DNA from: Portunus trituberculatus
Taxonomy: Eukaryota; Arthropoda; Malacostraca; Decapoda; Portunidae
Assembly (NCBI RefSeq): GCF_017591435.1
Contig: NC_059272.1
Location: 11,033,550 to 11,097,549 of the forward strand
Direction: 5' to 3'
DNA: 64,000 bases
Position numbers and translations under genes: made by a program. Below the pieces are notes generated by a model. That model saw only the letters and a program-made list of their open reading frames with translations. It did no database searches and was not told where the DNA came from. Each line of letters starts with the position of its first letter. Position 1 is the stretch's first letter. Positions 37,701-50,500 of the stretch are shown in pieces.

Positions 37701-40700
37701 TTTCTTGCACTTTGTCAACCACTCTAGAGTAGAAGCTTACTAAATGTGTGACACAGACCTTCCTTTTTCTGAATCCATACTGTCTATCTGTCAACTTACT
37801 ACCTCTCTCCTCCAGATATTCCATCCATTTCTTCTTTATTATCCTTTCACATTTTTGCTATTACACTGGTCTAGTTTAATGGTCTATAGTTTAATGGATC
37901 CTCCATTTTACCATCTCCTCCTTTTGAACATGGGCATCATATCCCTTCTTTTCCAATCTGTTGGTACTTTACCTTCTGTTACAGAAGTCATAATGATGTT
38001 GTGGACCTTGCTGACTCACATCTATTGAACCACTCCTTGTGTCTGTTTCATTATTCTTTCATTGTACTTCTCCATTAAAATATTACCACTTGTTTTCAGT
38101 TTTCTCTGATATATAAACTTCAGTCCAGTCTGCTTGTTCAAAGTATTTCCTTAATTTTGCTCCATTAAAATATTACCACTTGTTTTCAGTTTTCTCTGAT
38201 ATATAAACTTCAGTCCAGTCTGCTTGTTCAAAGTATTTCCTTAATTCTGCAAAGTTAATTTTACTGTAATTTTACCTTCCATTTTTGTAGCCTGTTCCTA
38301 GTTTCTACCAGTCCTTCTTTCAGCCTGAATTCAAATAATGCATGGTCACTTTTACCGAGAGGACTCTTATATTCTAAGTTATCAAGTATCTCTGGTTCTT
38401 TACTAAATATTAAGTCCAATCATGATGGTTCTTCATTTGCTCTATACCTAGTGCTGTCCTTCACCCATTGAGTTAGGATATTGTGTACTGCTAGATTCAA
38501 TAGTATATGTCTCCAAGATGTTTCTCCTCCCTCAGTTGTCAGGTCTTCCCAAAACTATTTCCTTGCAATTAAAGTCACCCATCACTCATGTATTTACTCT
38601 TTCCAGTTAGTCTCTTAAACGTTTTCTGGTATCATTGAACATGCTCCCGTATTCTTCATTTCTCCATGAGTTTGTTTTGGGTGGGACATAACCAAGGCAA
38701 AGTCCCTTTTTCCTTCTCCTTGAATTCTTACTCATTCTTGCACCACTTCAGCACTCTTTTCTCCATAAGTTAATTCATCCACCTGCAGCTCTTTCTTTAC
38801 AAGTAACATCACTCCTCCTCCTTATTCTGTTTCTCTAGTCTTCATCCATATATTGTATCTATTTTCCCCAATATCAAATGCTTCAAGTCCTCTATACAAT
38901 TTTGTCTCAGTTAATGCCACAATGTTAGGATTGCTTTCTCTGAAAATAATCGTTCAATTCAATTTTTGCCGTTAAAATACCATTTACATTTGTGTATGCG
39001 ACATTTGATACTCTTCCTCTTCTCTAGTGATACTTATTTCTCTTTAGTTCTCCCTCCTTGTGTACCAGTTTCTCAGTTTCATGTCTTTGACCTTCCAGTA
39101 GTAGCTTGTCCACTCCTTTGCTGTTCTGTTTTAAGTTTTTTTTTCTTTTTTTCTTGTCAGTTTCCCATAGCTGCCTGAATTTAGCTCTTTCCTCTTCATT
39201 TAGATTGTGTCTCAACCATACATTTTTATATACTTCTTTTCATTCCCAGCCTCCATGAGCCTGCCAGGATTTTCTCAGTGCCTGCTTTTGATCTTATTCT
39301 AATCTTTACCGGGTGTGTTTTTCCCTCCTTGTATTTCCCCAGTCTATAGACTTCTTCAATTTCTTCACTCAGTCTTGCTGCCTTCTTCATCCTTCACCTC
39401 GATCACTTCTTTCTTAGCCTGCTTTTTCTCATATTTTTCTCTTTTGTGTCTAATTAGCATAACTTTTTCCTTTAATCCAAAGTTAACAGTGCACTTTTTC
39501 TTTTCCACAGTATCTCTAACCAAATTTTCCTTTCTTAATTATTAAACCTTTACAACCTCGTGTTCCCTTTTCTGGGTCGATTCTTTTGTAATCTTTTTAA
39601 AACTAACGTTCTGCTGATCCTAGTTTATCTTCCAACAATTTATTTTCCTCACTTGAGCTTTATTACCTCTCTTTTCTTTTCACATGCACAAACTTTGTTC
39701 TCCAAGTCATCATAGTGTTTCTTCAGCACTTCAGTGTTTGCTTTTGTGATCTCATTGTCCTTTTCCATGATTTTTAGCCTAACCATTAGTTCTTTCACTA
39801 GGTCCTCCAGGTGTATGACCCTCCTCCTCAATAGACACTCTCTGGTGTTTTGGTCATCAAACTTGTCCTCCAGTCTGAAGCCAGAGAAACCATGTATAGG
39901 AAATTCAAACCTACCACTTGGTGTAAACAAACCCTCCTCACCTTTGTCCATTTTGGATATCCCTTTGTTTCTTGCTCGTTTTTCCACGTTATTGACATTT
40001 TAACCCTGCCACCTGTAGAGGACAGCACTAAGACATAGATATTGATTTAACACTCTAGGCAAAAGATATTCTCAGTGGCTTGGAATAATGTCAGAACAAA
40101 GTGCAGTGTGTGAATGTCCATCTCTTATGATTTTGATCATTGTGTGTGTATGATTGAGTTTTATACTTTAGTCTTTTAAAGCTCTCTCACTAATCTCTAA
40201 TCCCATCTACTATCATCCTAATAAAAGTTTAAGATCTCGTTATGTTCAATTTATTGATAAGGCTATAATCTTGTAAGTTGGTCTACTACACATCTCATAA
40301 TACATGTTGTAACTTTACTCATCAGTGAGAACTGCATAAGCTTCATTGATCTTGGCCTGCTAAATGACAACTATTTTAACTGGTGAAGTGTTTTTAATAT
40401 GAAATTACTGCAAAGGACAGCAGTTATAACCTCGTTGCAATCTCTTGAAATCAATTAATCAATTAATTCCCATTATAGAATTAAGAATGCTGCCTAAATC
40501 ATATGTATAGAAAAAGAAATGTAAACTAAATTTGGCATTTTCTCAATCATATTCATGATTAATTTTAACCATAGATATAAACAAATGGTGGAGATCATTT
40601 CTGTTCAGATTTATACAAAATCTGGTAATGGTTTTGTGTAAGTATTGACAATAAATTAGTAGGACTAATTTGTGCAGATATTAACATAAGTGATTGGGAG

Positions 40701-40979
40701 TAAATTTTGTGGATATGCACATTAAACTGTAAGATTGATTTCTACAGCTATATATACTCATGTCATGAAGGTATGCTGAACCTAGTCTGGTACTTTTACC
40801 AGTATAACTGATGTGCTCATGCTTAATCTGACAAAATATAGAATATCAATTGTATCCTCAGCAATTGTTATCCAAATCATATTTCATTGTATATCATTCT
40901 TAAGGCATTGGCTTGAGGTTTCTAATTTTTTCTTCTTTCTTTTCAGCTCACAGAGTCCTTGTTCAAGAAACTTAAGTGA
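33732..40979 (+). CDS. UQCRH: UQCRH, cytochrome bc1 complex subunit 6 (hinge protein)
   Basis: Small acidic subunit of mitochondrial complex III that bridges cytochrome c1 and cytochrome c at the inner membrane. Four exons fit exactly: 33732-33782 (donor GTAAGC), 36009-36038 (donor GTGAGT), 36260-36421 (donor GTAAGT) and 40947-40979 ending TGA, all in phase 0. Acceptors are TTTTTCAG, TTTCTTTAG and CTTTTCAG. The product is 91 aa, the same length as the mammalian protein. The N-terminus is MAIDDIKVHNDDPEEEE. An unbroken run of 12 Glu spans the exon 1-2 junction. Exon 3 starts DPLDDLKESC and holds the four cysteines of the CHCH-like helical hairpin (positions about 37, 43, 53, 67) and the ELFDYLHC block. 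The last exon gives LTESLFKKLK. Introns hold a Harbinger-like element, a SINE and a long antisense LINE. It is probably functional. Confidence 0.96.
34178..34215. repeat. (TA)n(CA)n compound microsatellite
   Basis: Short TA run followed by CA run in UQCRH intron 1. Confidence 0.9.
34410..35083. mobile_element. TIR element, Harbinger-like (GGGTATCACACTGG termini)
   Basis: The left end GGGTATCACACTGGCCTATG and the right end (reversed GGGGGTATCACACTGACCTA) form a clear inverted repeat extending about 24 bp. The same terminus occurs at 11411 beside a PIF/Harbinger transposase fragment, which suggests the family. A (TA)n(GT)n tract lies inside (34656-34770). No target duplication was obvious. It sits in UQCRH intron 1. 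Confidence 0.65.
34656..34770. repeat. (TA)n followed by (GT)n
   Basis: TA run to about 34725, then GT with two TT interruptions. Confidence 0.93.
35385..35575 (+). mobile_element. tRNA-derived SINE, probable
   Basis: CTGGGTTCGAATC is a good B-box; about 45 bases upstream ATGGCTCGTGTTCAGG is a weak A-box. A non-coding body of about 120 bp follows. Located in UQCRH intron 1. Ends uncertain. Confidence 0.5.
36552..36580. repeat. (GT)n tail of LINE copy D
   Basis: GT-rich run with GGG interruptions abutting the 3' end of the antisense LINE in UQCRH intron 3. Confidence 0.8.
36581..40060 (-). mobile_element. LINE copy D, nearly full length, antisense in UQCRH intron 3
   Basis: Reading the minus strand from 40060 down gives an ORF1-like frame at 39649-39987 (RLKIMEKDNEITKANTEV, a coiled-coil-like segment). 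Endonuclease remnants follow near 38300-38900. RT is at 37396-37824 (QYGFRKRKVC, YLDLKKALDKI, GVPQVSVLAPIMFVVYVND) and the ORF2 C-terminus at 36618-36869 (SFLQRCAEVWNGL, HRYGDGTA). The sense tail is CAACTAGGTGAATAC followed by (AC)n. It is frameshifted throughout. It is the only copy in the window with a substantial ORF1. Confidence 0.87.
38071..38250. repeat. 90-bp tandem duplication inside LINE copy D
   Basis: Bases 38071-38160 are repeated at 38161-38250 with a single visible difference (tttt/ttct). Length 90 is a multiple of three. Confidence 0.95.
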
Positions 40980-41166
40980 ATCATATTGTTACTTGTGTGT
41001 TTGTACAATTTAAGGTACAGTAATTTGTTACAAGGAATGAGTTGCTGTGTCACTAAAATAAGTCATATTTGTGGTTTTCACTTGACCAAAGGTTCAGACT
41101 TTAGTGATGCAGTTTTGAAGATGTAGGATGTACATAAACTGGAGTTTTACTCCACAACCACAAAAG

Positions 41167-41172
41167 AATAAA
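41167..41172 (+). terminator. UQCRH poly(A) signal
   Basis: AATAAA about 190 bp after the UQCRH stop; the only canonical signal before the convergent gene. Confidence 0.7.
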
Positions 41173-41498
41173 GTTACTATATCTTTTGTGTTTCAAATCA
41201 TGCCTTTTATGTTTAGATAAGGAATTCATTATATTGTTTTGGTATAACCAGTCTACAGAAAATTCAGCTCAGTTCTTCCCTACTTTCTCTTGTGATAACA
41301 TCTTAATTTATATATTGAAATGCATAAAGAAAGTGAGGCAACACAGAAAAATTTATTTACAAGACTTAACATTCAACATAAATTACAAATACAAATTATT
41401 AGACAATGGGACAAAACCCTGAAATTAAAGAATATTGACTACACTTAGGTTTGTCTGTAGCATATCTCCAACCTTTTTAATTTTGAAGTCTTCAGTAA

Positions 41499-41504
41499 TT
41501 TATT
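41499..41504 (-). terminator. MRPS2 poly(A) signal
   Basis: Minus-strand AATAAA 15 bp past the MRPS2 stop, which implies a very short 3' UTR. Confidence 0.6.
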
Positions 41505-41518
41505 GTTTGATAGAATTG

Positions 41519-44500
41519 CTACAATTTTAGTAATTCCTTACGCTTTTCTTTACCTCTAAGAATTGCAGCCTTGAATAATTTACAATACAGATTGACTGAG
41601 GCAGCACTGTCATCATTGCCAGGGATGGGATATGTCACCAAGTTTGGGTTACAGTTCGTATCCACAACAGCCACAGTAGGGATTAACATCTTTGCTGCAT
41701 CTCTTATGGCAGTGTGTTGACTGATGACGTTATTCATGGTATGCAAAGCAATGATGAGGTCAGGCAGACGTGTCACACATCCAAACTGGACAGTGGAATT
41801 AGTGAGCACACCACCCTGCCAGAAACGGGTGTGAGCATATTCACCGCACTCCTTTGCTGTGTCTTCAATCAGTAGCTGGAACAAATTGCATTGAAAAATT
41901 GATTAAATTGAGAAACCTACTTTGAATAATGAAGGCTTTAATTTTATGATTACTAAATCTTCTATTACGTCTGGGGTTCTCAACCTGGAGTATGCGTACC
42001 CCCAGGGGTACGTGAGAGGAATTTTGAGGGTACGTGGCAGGTTTCTCAAAATGCTTCAGTTTTCAATAGCTGCAAATTTGTTTGTAGTATACAATGTGGC
42101 CTACATGTGCTAGGCTGGATGTGTCCTTCACTAGAACCAGGACACGTTAACAAGAAAACTCTTGGAGTTATATCACTTGAAAGAAAGCTCTCTTGGATTA
42201 CAGTTGCCACAAAACCTTGCAAACCTATAATATTTGTTCTGATTTATTAATTTATACGTTATTCACACACACTGACTTATCTATCATTGTTACTAGTTAC
42301 ACGTTGCAACTAGCATCAAGCAACACTAGTTCACTGCCATAATAAAAAATTCTGATATAGTTCCTTCTTGGTAAATGTATTGCATGTTAGTCACATATAG
42401 TGTCTCCCTGTGAGGTACCAGTTCCTAATGACACTACCTCATAGAAACATACTAATATTAATTAAAAATTTTGTCTGCTCCACATATATAACACAATTTA
42501 AATTTAATAAACTAAGTCAATAAACCATGTATTTATTGTTACCCTTCCTGACGCTGCATTGTGGGTAAGGGGTACGTGATCAATACTGAAAGACTTTGAG
42601 GGGTACATAAGATTAAAAAGGTTGAGAACCCCTGTATTACATGATAGTGTATCCTGGAACTTTGTCTCAAAAAGTTACTCCAATTTCTAAAACTAGTTCA
42701 TGTCATCTCTAAGCAAGCTTTCGAGCACCTATCACTTCATCTATACACGAATCAAACAAAATGCCAGACCTGTCATCATCTTGAAAATTATTGAAGTTCA
42801 TGGACTGGAGCCCTAGATTAGGAATGATACTTATACTTCCTGAATTTGGTTCCACTCTTTGACCCTAATCCTTTTGCTTAGTCTTATTCCCACTTTCCTT
42901 TTATTTTCCTTCCTCTTCTCATTATACTTAAGATAAAAGCCTTGCCACGAGAATGAACAGTTAATTGTTTGATGCATATGAGTTGAAACATAATTTAGAT
43001 TACTCAAGTTCTTACTTTCCTTATGGAAATGAACTCTTATTTTGGGAATATACTTCTGCAGACATCCTTCTCTGACAGGTGAGTTTGATTTTAGCATGAT
43101 CATTCCATAATGAAAGTAACAATCAAGGATATTGAATTTCTTCCTCCCTGAAGGGGATGGTATGGCAACCACTGTATACTGTATTAACATTTATTTTTTT
43201 GCCACCATAAAAATTTAATAATTTAGATTCCTTAAGTCCCTATTTTTGCTTAGAGGAATGAACTCGCATTTGAGGGGTATACTTCTGCAGATCTGACGGG
43301 GGATGAATTTGATTATTGCATTATTTCATTTAATTTTTACCACTTACAGTTAGTCCTCATACAGACCCAATGGAGAGGAGCAAGTCATTTACTGTTTTTA
43401 ATAATGGCTTATCATTCATAATTAGAAGGAATCATAAGTGAAGATAAAGAGAGAAAAGGAGAGAACATAATGAAAATACAATAAGTCCTCGTTATACGGT
43501 AGTTCTTTATCCAGTAAGTTCACAGTTACAGTTTTTGGAAATTACTACCCTCGATTTGATATACGGTAAGAAAAATTTAGATACAGTATCCGCTCATGTC
43601 ATCTCTGAGGGCCCAGCGTGGGGGAGCAGGGGTGATGACGTCATCCACGTCACACCTCCCCGCCACTCATAGTACTGACTTCAACTTGACTACCCTTGGA
43701 GCCTGTTATCTCTTCCTCTCCCTCCCTTTTTTTAACTGCATTACATATTACCTACATGTATTACTAATTAGATGAATGAATAGAAAAGCCTACTACCAGT
43801 GGCAAACCATGCAGCAACTGATAAAGGGCACAGATGGGCCTGGCAAGCCCACTATCAGAGAATGGTGGAAGTCGTATAACATCAAGCATGCCTTAGATAA
43901 CATCAAGTCATCTTGGGACGAAGTGAAGTCGTCTACCATGAACTTGGCATGGAATAAAGTATGGCTAGAATGCGCGCATGACTTCCCAGGCTTCACTGAA
44001 AACGACATCGGTGTGATCAAAAATGACAGTAAATCTGTGCCATAGGGCTGGCTTCGATGAAGTTGATTATGATGATGTTCAAGATCAGCCATGCTGAACC
44101 TTTCTCAAATCATGAATTTAGAGAGCAAGACAAGGCATCACAGGAGACAGAAAAAGAGGGAGACGAGGAAGAAGAACCTGTGCGTGACCTGGACATCAAA
44201 ACTCTTAGAGAATGTTTTGGTGGTATCGAAAAAGCTCTGGAAACCTTGAAGAAATGTGACCCAAATCCTGCCAGGAGTAGCAAAGTGGCTCATGACATAG
44301 AGAAAAGTGTCAAGACTTATCAAGAAATCTATGATGAAAAACCAAACAGTCCTCCATCTACTCGTTTTTCAAGCCAGTCAGACATGCTGTCCCTGTCACA
44401 CTTGCCGACCCCGCAACAGCTGGCCCTTCCACATCCGCTGCCGACGGTTCTACAGCTGGCCCTTCTTCCATATCCTCTTTCTTTAAACCAGTGAAATGTG

Positions 44501-47500
44501 CCGACCCTGCTACAGCTTGCCCTTCCTCCATATCCTCTTTCTTCAAACCAGTGAAATGTGCCGACCCTGCTACAGCTGACCTTTTCACATCTGTTTCCGA
44601 CAGTGCAGACGACAACATCTTATCCTTGCCTGCACACTCAGCAGAAGATGAGTAAGGGCTGAAATCCCTAGTGTCCCTTAGCCTCGGGAGGGACTTCATG
44701 TGATAAAATACATAGCGAGTGAAAGGTAAATAAAAACGTTTTCTATTTATTTCTTTTGCGCAGTACTTCACTTTTTTTTTTTTTTATGACTATTTTCATG
44801 TATTTTCATTTCTGTAGGGGTGACTTTTGACGTGCTGGAACGCATTCCCTATTATTACATGTTATAATGGATTCGGTATATGGTAATTTCAATTTACGGT
44901 AAGGTTTCCAGGAACACATCTGTATCGTATAACGAGGACTTACTGTACTCCTATTTTCGGCTGGATTCCCTTTTACTACTTCCTGCCCTCTCCCTTATTT
45001 TCTGTTAACCCTACGTATTGTATACTTAAAAAGGTTGTTAATCTTTGAATCTATATATGTAATAAAAACTTTTATTGACAATTGTAAGTGAAATAGCAAG
45101 GCAACAGTTCTTATTGTCAGTTTCTTAAATAATAAAATTCAGTCCTTAATTGCATATTCAATCTGCAAATTTGGATTTAAAAGTTATAAAAGATTGCTAG
45201 TATATTCTGATTTATAAGTGAAGAATTTGCAAATCCCAAAAATCTTATTGTTCAAAATACATACTAGAAAAATCAATACCTACAGTTGATTCTTATTAAA
45301 TACTTGAAAAACTAAAAACGTCATTTCTAAACATCTTAATTCTGAATACCCATGTCCTTAAATTAATAAAATATGGAAAGGGAAGGTGTTTAGGAAACTT
45401 GAATACTGTAGCATGGTAAGATGGTAGATTAAAGAGAGGATAGATTGGGAGTGTTTGGGTGAAGCTGTGAGACAGGGAGGAAAGGTTGTCATACTGAGCA
45501 CCTACAATTAAAAGGAGGGACTTTATGAGAAGGGATATTGAAGTTGAGTGCATGATAGTATTATTAGTGTTCACATTAAGTGTATCACAACATGTATAAG
45601 GCAAAATAGAGTAAGGAGAGAAAGTATGTAGCATAATAGCAAACCGATAACTGAGGCAGGGGTGAGTAGGTCATGGGGGATGCAACCAGGGGAAGATTAG
45701 GAGATGGCTCTCTCTGGCTCTGGTTTTAGTTGGGTGCAGGTGCATGGTGGGCTACCAGGGGTCTTATCACAGGACAAAGATAACCACATGTTTGATCAGA
45801 TTAGAAAGGCAGTGGCGTAGTGGATAAGGTGGTGACAGTGGGATCGGGCAGACATCCATGCATAGATTCAAATCCCACTACGTATCGACTTGAAACTTTG
45901 CCATTTGTCTAGTGGTTAAAAGTTACCTACATGTCACCATGATACCCAGGTTCTATGTGGTTACACCAAAGATGTGCTTGGGTGGTGATATGGATCCTAA
46001 TATGGGTACCACTATAAATAAAACTGCCTGCGTCACTAATGGGTGGAAGCTGAACAGCGCTTCCCATACTCTTCAAGTATACCTACAAGCAATATAGGAG
46101 GAAAAAAAAAAAAGTGGGTGGTGTTTAGGGGAGATTTGAGGTAATTCAGTGAGTGGGCAGTGTTATTATGTGGAGCTGAGTGGTAAATTTGAGTGAGGGA
46201 AAGTGTGTTGAGTGTGTTTTACATATTCCTTTGTGTTTTTGTCCAGTCCCACATTGTTTTTCATTGCCTTTGTGCTAAGGTAATTTACTTCATTTTAAAT
46301 ATATATAATAGAGTAGAGGTGGCAGTTTGCACTATCTGATGCAAACAATATCAGCTACGAAACCTCCAGACTAGAAAATGATAACGAAAGTTTTATCTGT
46401 AGTGTAAAATTTTATCTGCTATGATGGCGGATATCGCACTGCCCTCTATCGTTATGGTTTCTCTGCATGGGGAGGAAGGTTACAACGGCTCAGTGCGTCT
46501 ACTAGAGGGTTTACACGCTAGGGGATGTCAGGTTATCGTGCTAGGTGCCATAATTTTTTTTTTTTTTTTTTATCCACAAGCTATCAAAATTGTTGTCACT
46601 AAGTAGTTGGTAATTCCTCTTGCCTATTGAGGAGTAATAAAAATAAATAAATAAAATAGAATAGAATAAAATAAAATAAAATAAAAATAAATATATAAAA
46701 AAAAGTAAATAAATAAAAAAAATTATCCAGGTCACCAGACAGGCATGTAAGTACAAATTTACTCACTATTCATCTGGTCGCCACAATGGAAATATACCCT
46801 GACACTTCCCCGTCTTACTGTGTTGTACAGCCAGACCAAGGAAAAAAAAGTCTCTTCATCCAATGATCTTCAATAAATAAGTGGAGCTTGGGGCAATAAC
46901 TGATATAAAATGCTGTCTCATCTCATCTTTCTTCTCATCACTCACTATGTTAGATTGGGTATCTCGAGACGACATAACAATAAATATTATGCAAATTATC
47001 AGTCTCATTTTCTTTTTTATAACCAGTACCTTTACCACATTTAATTTACTTATGACATAATCACCTGCAGAAATCTTCATGTCTCTTGTGCACCCCACTT
47101 TTTTTTAGTGAAATCATGCATTAAATTGAATAGAGAACTGTTATTCCACTTTCTTTGAAGAAATGAGACATATGGCAACATGGTACAGATTATCGGCCTC
47201 ACTCTGTGGACCAGTACAATTTTAGGTTTTACTATATAGTCTTGTAATGCCCTATCCTGGTTGGTGTGCTACTCTCCAAGGGCATTTTATGGATGATTTT
47301 TGCACTACCCACACAATTCCTAATTTGGTGAGACTAAACATGTTTATCCTCAACCATTAGACAGCCAGGCATAATAATGATGAAGTTATGTTAGTTTTGT
47401 ATGAAAATAGGTGCAGTGACTAATACTGACATTCATGTGTGCTATTGAAACAGTTAGCGGACCTCAGTGTACCTCAGTTATGATGGAAAACACACTGCCT

Positions 47501-50500
47501 AGTTCTCTCTAGTGCACACACAACAGTGGAAAGATACTGGAAAAAAAATCTGAACTTTGCCTCGTCATTTCCACTCTCTGTTTATGTGTTATGGGACCTG
47601 ACACGGGATATAGCGCACAGACCTGCCTGACCCACAGACCCTCCAATACTCTATTTATTTAGAACAAAGTCTTCCTTTTTCAATTAAAATCCTAGCCTGT
47701 TACAATACCACATGATTTATACCAACCTGGTGCTGGGGAGTACGGCCAATGAAGAGAATAATGCCTCCACGAAAGGCAATGTGAGCAATAAAGTTGAGAG
47801 CATCTCGAAGCAGGCCTGCTGTCTGGTCAAGGTCAATGATCAAGTAACCCAGTCTAGAGCCAAATACAAACTGGCTCATATGTTCATCCAGAGAACCCTC
47901 AGTGTGTCCGAGATGAACACGAGCATTAAATAAGTCTTCCACAGTGAACAACTCAGAAACTTTAAAATAGTCTGGGTGCTTGAGGGTGTTTTTCATCTGT
48001 TCTGAGACATAATCCATTTCTGAAAGAGAAATCTTTATCAATAGCCAGCTTACAAAACTTCAGCAGATATATATATTATACATAGTGACACACCAGTGCA
48101 CTTTGGAATATCTATTTCTACTGTCATGATTATATCATGAAAATTTCATGAATACTCCCATCCATTCTCCACAGATGACTAAAATATCCCTAACCCATTT
48201 CTTGTGGACACAATGGGAATTGGTAATTATACATACATAACATTGATGAAAATCCTTAAAAGAATAGATCATGCACTCCATCTTTCCACAATGATCAATA
48301 GGAGAGATCATTAACTCTAGCTGCAGTTACCAGATTCACCAAATATCACAGTATTTCACAAAAATACTATGATATTGTATATTTTTGGATATTCTACTAT
48401 AATTACTAAAATATCAATGTCAGTATGTATTTTCACACGTCTCTACAATGTAACATTTTAATAGTAGAATTAAAGATACATACATGCATTGTATTTTTAT
48501 ACCAAATGTATTCCTGGGACAATAATTACTTAGCTTCTCAGTATGATAATCTTTTCTTTTAGGAAGTACACGAAACCATGAATGCATTAAGTTCTGTAAA
48601 TGAGTTTATTTTTATAACTTAGAAATCAAAGTCTCACAATGAGACGGCCTCTTGCTACCCAAACAATAATAGACTGTTCTTCAGCATAAATATTTTTGGC
48701 TTTATAGAGAACTAACAATGTTAGCTAATAGATAGTAGCCATTCTGAGGAGTTTCTTTTTAGTCTAAAGGCATACCATGTTCAGTCTATGGTAAGACATA
48801 GTACTGTAGCACCATCGGGCTCTTTCAGCCGCATATTTCCCTTTTCCTCGTACAGAAAACAGAACAAAAATTACTCTACACTTTCACAGTGAAGCATCAA
48901 CCTCAACAGAGGCAAGATAAAATGTGCATTAAAGCTTTGTGCTGTATCAGTCTCTAAAAATTAAAGAGCGACTACATTTTGCACTATATAATGATGTTAG
49001 TCATATCAACTCAAGTAATTATGAAGAAACATCATAGTAAAATAGGAACAGAAAAATACTGGAAGGGTAAAAGCATGGTAAATCAACAGATACATTGTAA
49101 TATAGTGTTTTCAGATGACTACTCTTTACCAAGAGACAATGCTGCACTGCAAACACTGAAAATTTGACAGTTCATAGTCTTTCCTATTACATAAGTATCT
49201 TACTTTTATACTAAACTCATTAGTGGTTACTGGTAATATTCTTATGAACTCTACAGTGTAAAATGAATAAATGAATACATTTTTAAATGGCAGAGTTCTT
49301 CATATGAATCTCTTGCTTCAGGATATAATGATCAATTTTGAAAAGCACACATTCAAGATTACAATTATGGTTTCCGAAGTATTAAGTGTTAAGTTGTTTT
49401 AATATCTTATACTGTGTAATAATGTACTAAACAAGAAAAATAAAATTTAATGATTTATATTAAATCAAAAGTTATCAAAATTCCTGTTACACAACACAAA
49501 TTACCCCTACCAGGTGCTTCTTGAAGAGCCTGAGGAGCCTGAGGAGCTTCAGCAGGCTGTGCAGTAGTTAGTGATGGGGTGGAGGAGGAAGCAAAGGCTC
49601 TACGTCCTGCCTGGCCCAGCCACCACCCTGTGTAACAATAAAACATTATTCAACCATGACTTTAAAAAAAATTCTACCATAATAGGATTATCAAGATTGC
49701 ATCTATAATTTCCTCTTCTTCACTCTTCTTCTTCAATATATCACTGCTCACATTAAACCATAAATCACATTCTAAAATAACTATGCTAGATTCACTAAGA
49801 AGCCAAGCAGACAGTCAAGCAGGCAGTCAGTTTACACAAAATTGTGGAAACACATGTGTATTTTTCATCCTAATTCTTGCAGTAGGATCTGATTTTTTTT
49901 TTTTTTTTTTTACGTAAAGCTCTTGAACTGAAATGTTTATATGCAAATCATGTTCATAGTATCAAGACTCAAAAGATTAAGGCAAATTACACCATTCATT
50001 TTAATACAATAAAAACTCCAACACTTTCTCAGTGTATCATCTATGATTCCCTTTAGATTTACATTAGTACATTATCAAGCATCACCTGCCAGAACTGAAA
50101 ATTGCATAATTTGTGACATGTCTAGCAAGATTCCAAGAACTGAAACTCACACACCCATAATGTAGACAACCATAAAATTACCTGCAGTGTGAAGTATATA
50201 AGTAAGGTCTGGAACACAGTGATTGCAGTGCACAAAGGAGAACACAGTGATGCAATAGACTTCACATTTTCAGGCTTTCTATCAGTATTAGATCTTTTTG
50301 TCCAGATGAACATATTGAGTTCATTAGTGGAATTCTGAATCCCATTTCCTATTACATCCTTTGAAGTACTGACTGGATCATGATTTTCAGACATATTTAT
50401 TGGACTACTCTGTGAAGGTGAGTTCTGAGCTGTGATTTGCTCTCTTGTAAAAGTTTCATTTGAGGAAATAAAATCTCTGTTATTTTCTATCAAGTTCTTA

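Noticed and set aside
42831..43190. 119-aa minus-strand frame in MRPS2 intron 3
   Set aside because: No recognisable motif; AT-rich intron context on the MRPS2 strand without splice support.
45296..45634. 112-aa minus-strand frame
   Set aside because: No motif and unusual composition; probably chance.
46856..47098. 80-aa minus-strand frame with an Ile/Lys-rich stretch
   Set aside because: Suspected LINE C-terminus at first, but no diagnostic motif could be matched.
49455..49646. 63-aa minus-strand frame as a separate small gene
   Set aside because: It is MRPS2 exon 2 (49511-49627) read into its introns.
50122..50181. Splice donor CTGCAG/GTAATT ending the protease exon at 50182
   Set aside because: No matching downstream exon was found before MRPS2 exon 2, and reading through completes a membrane helix. 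Kept as an alternative only.
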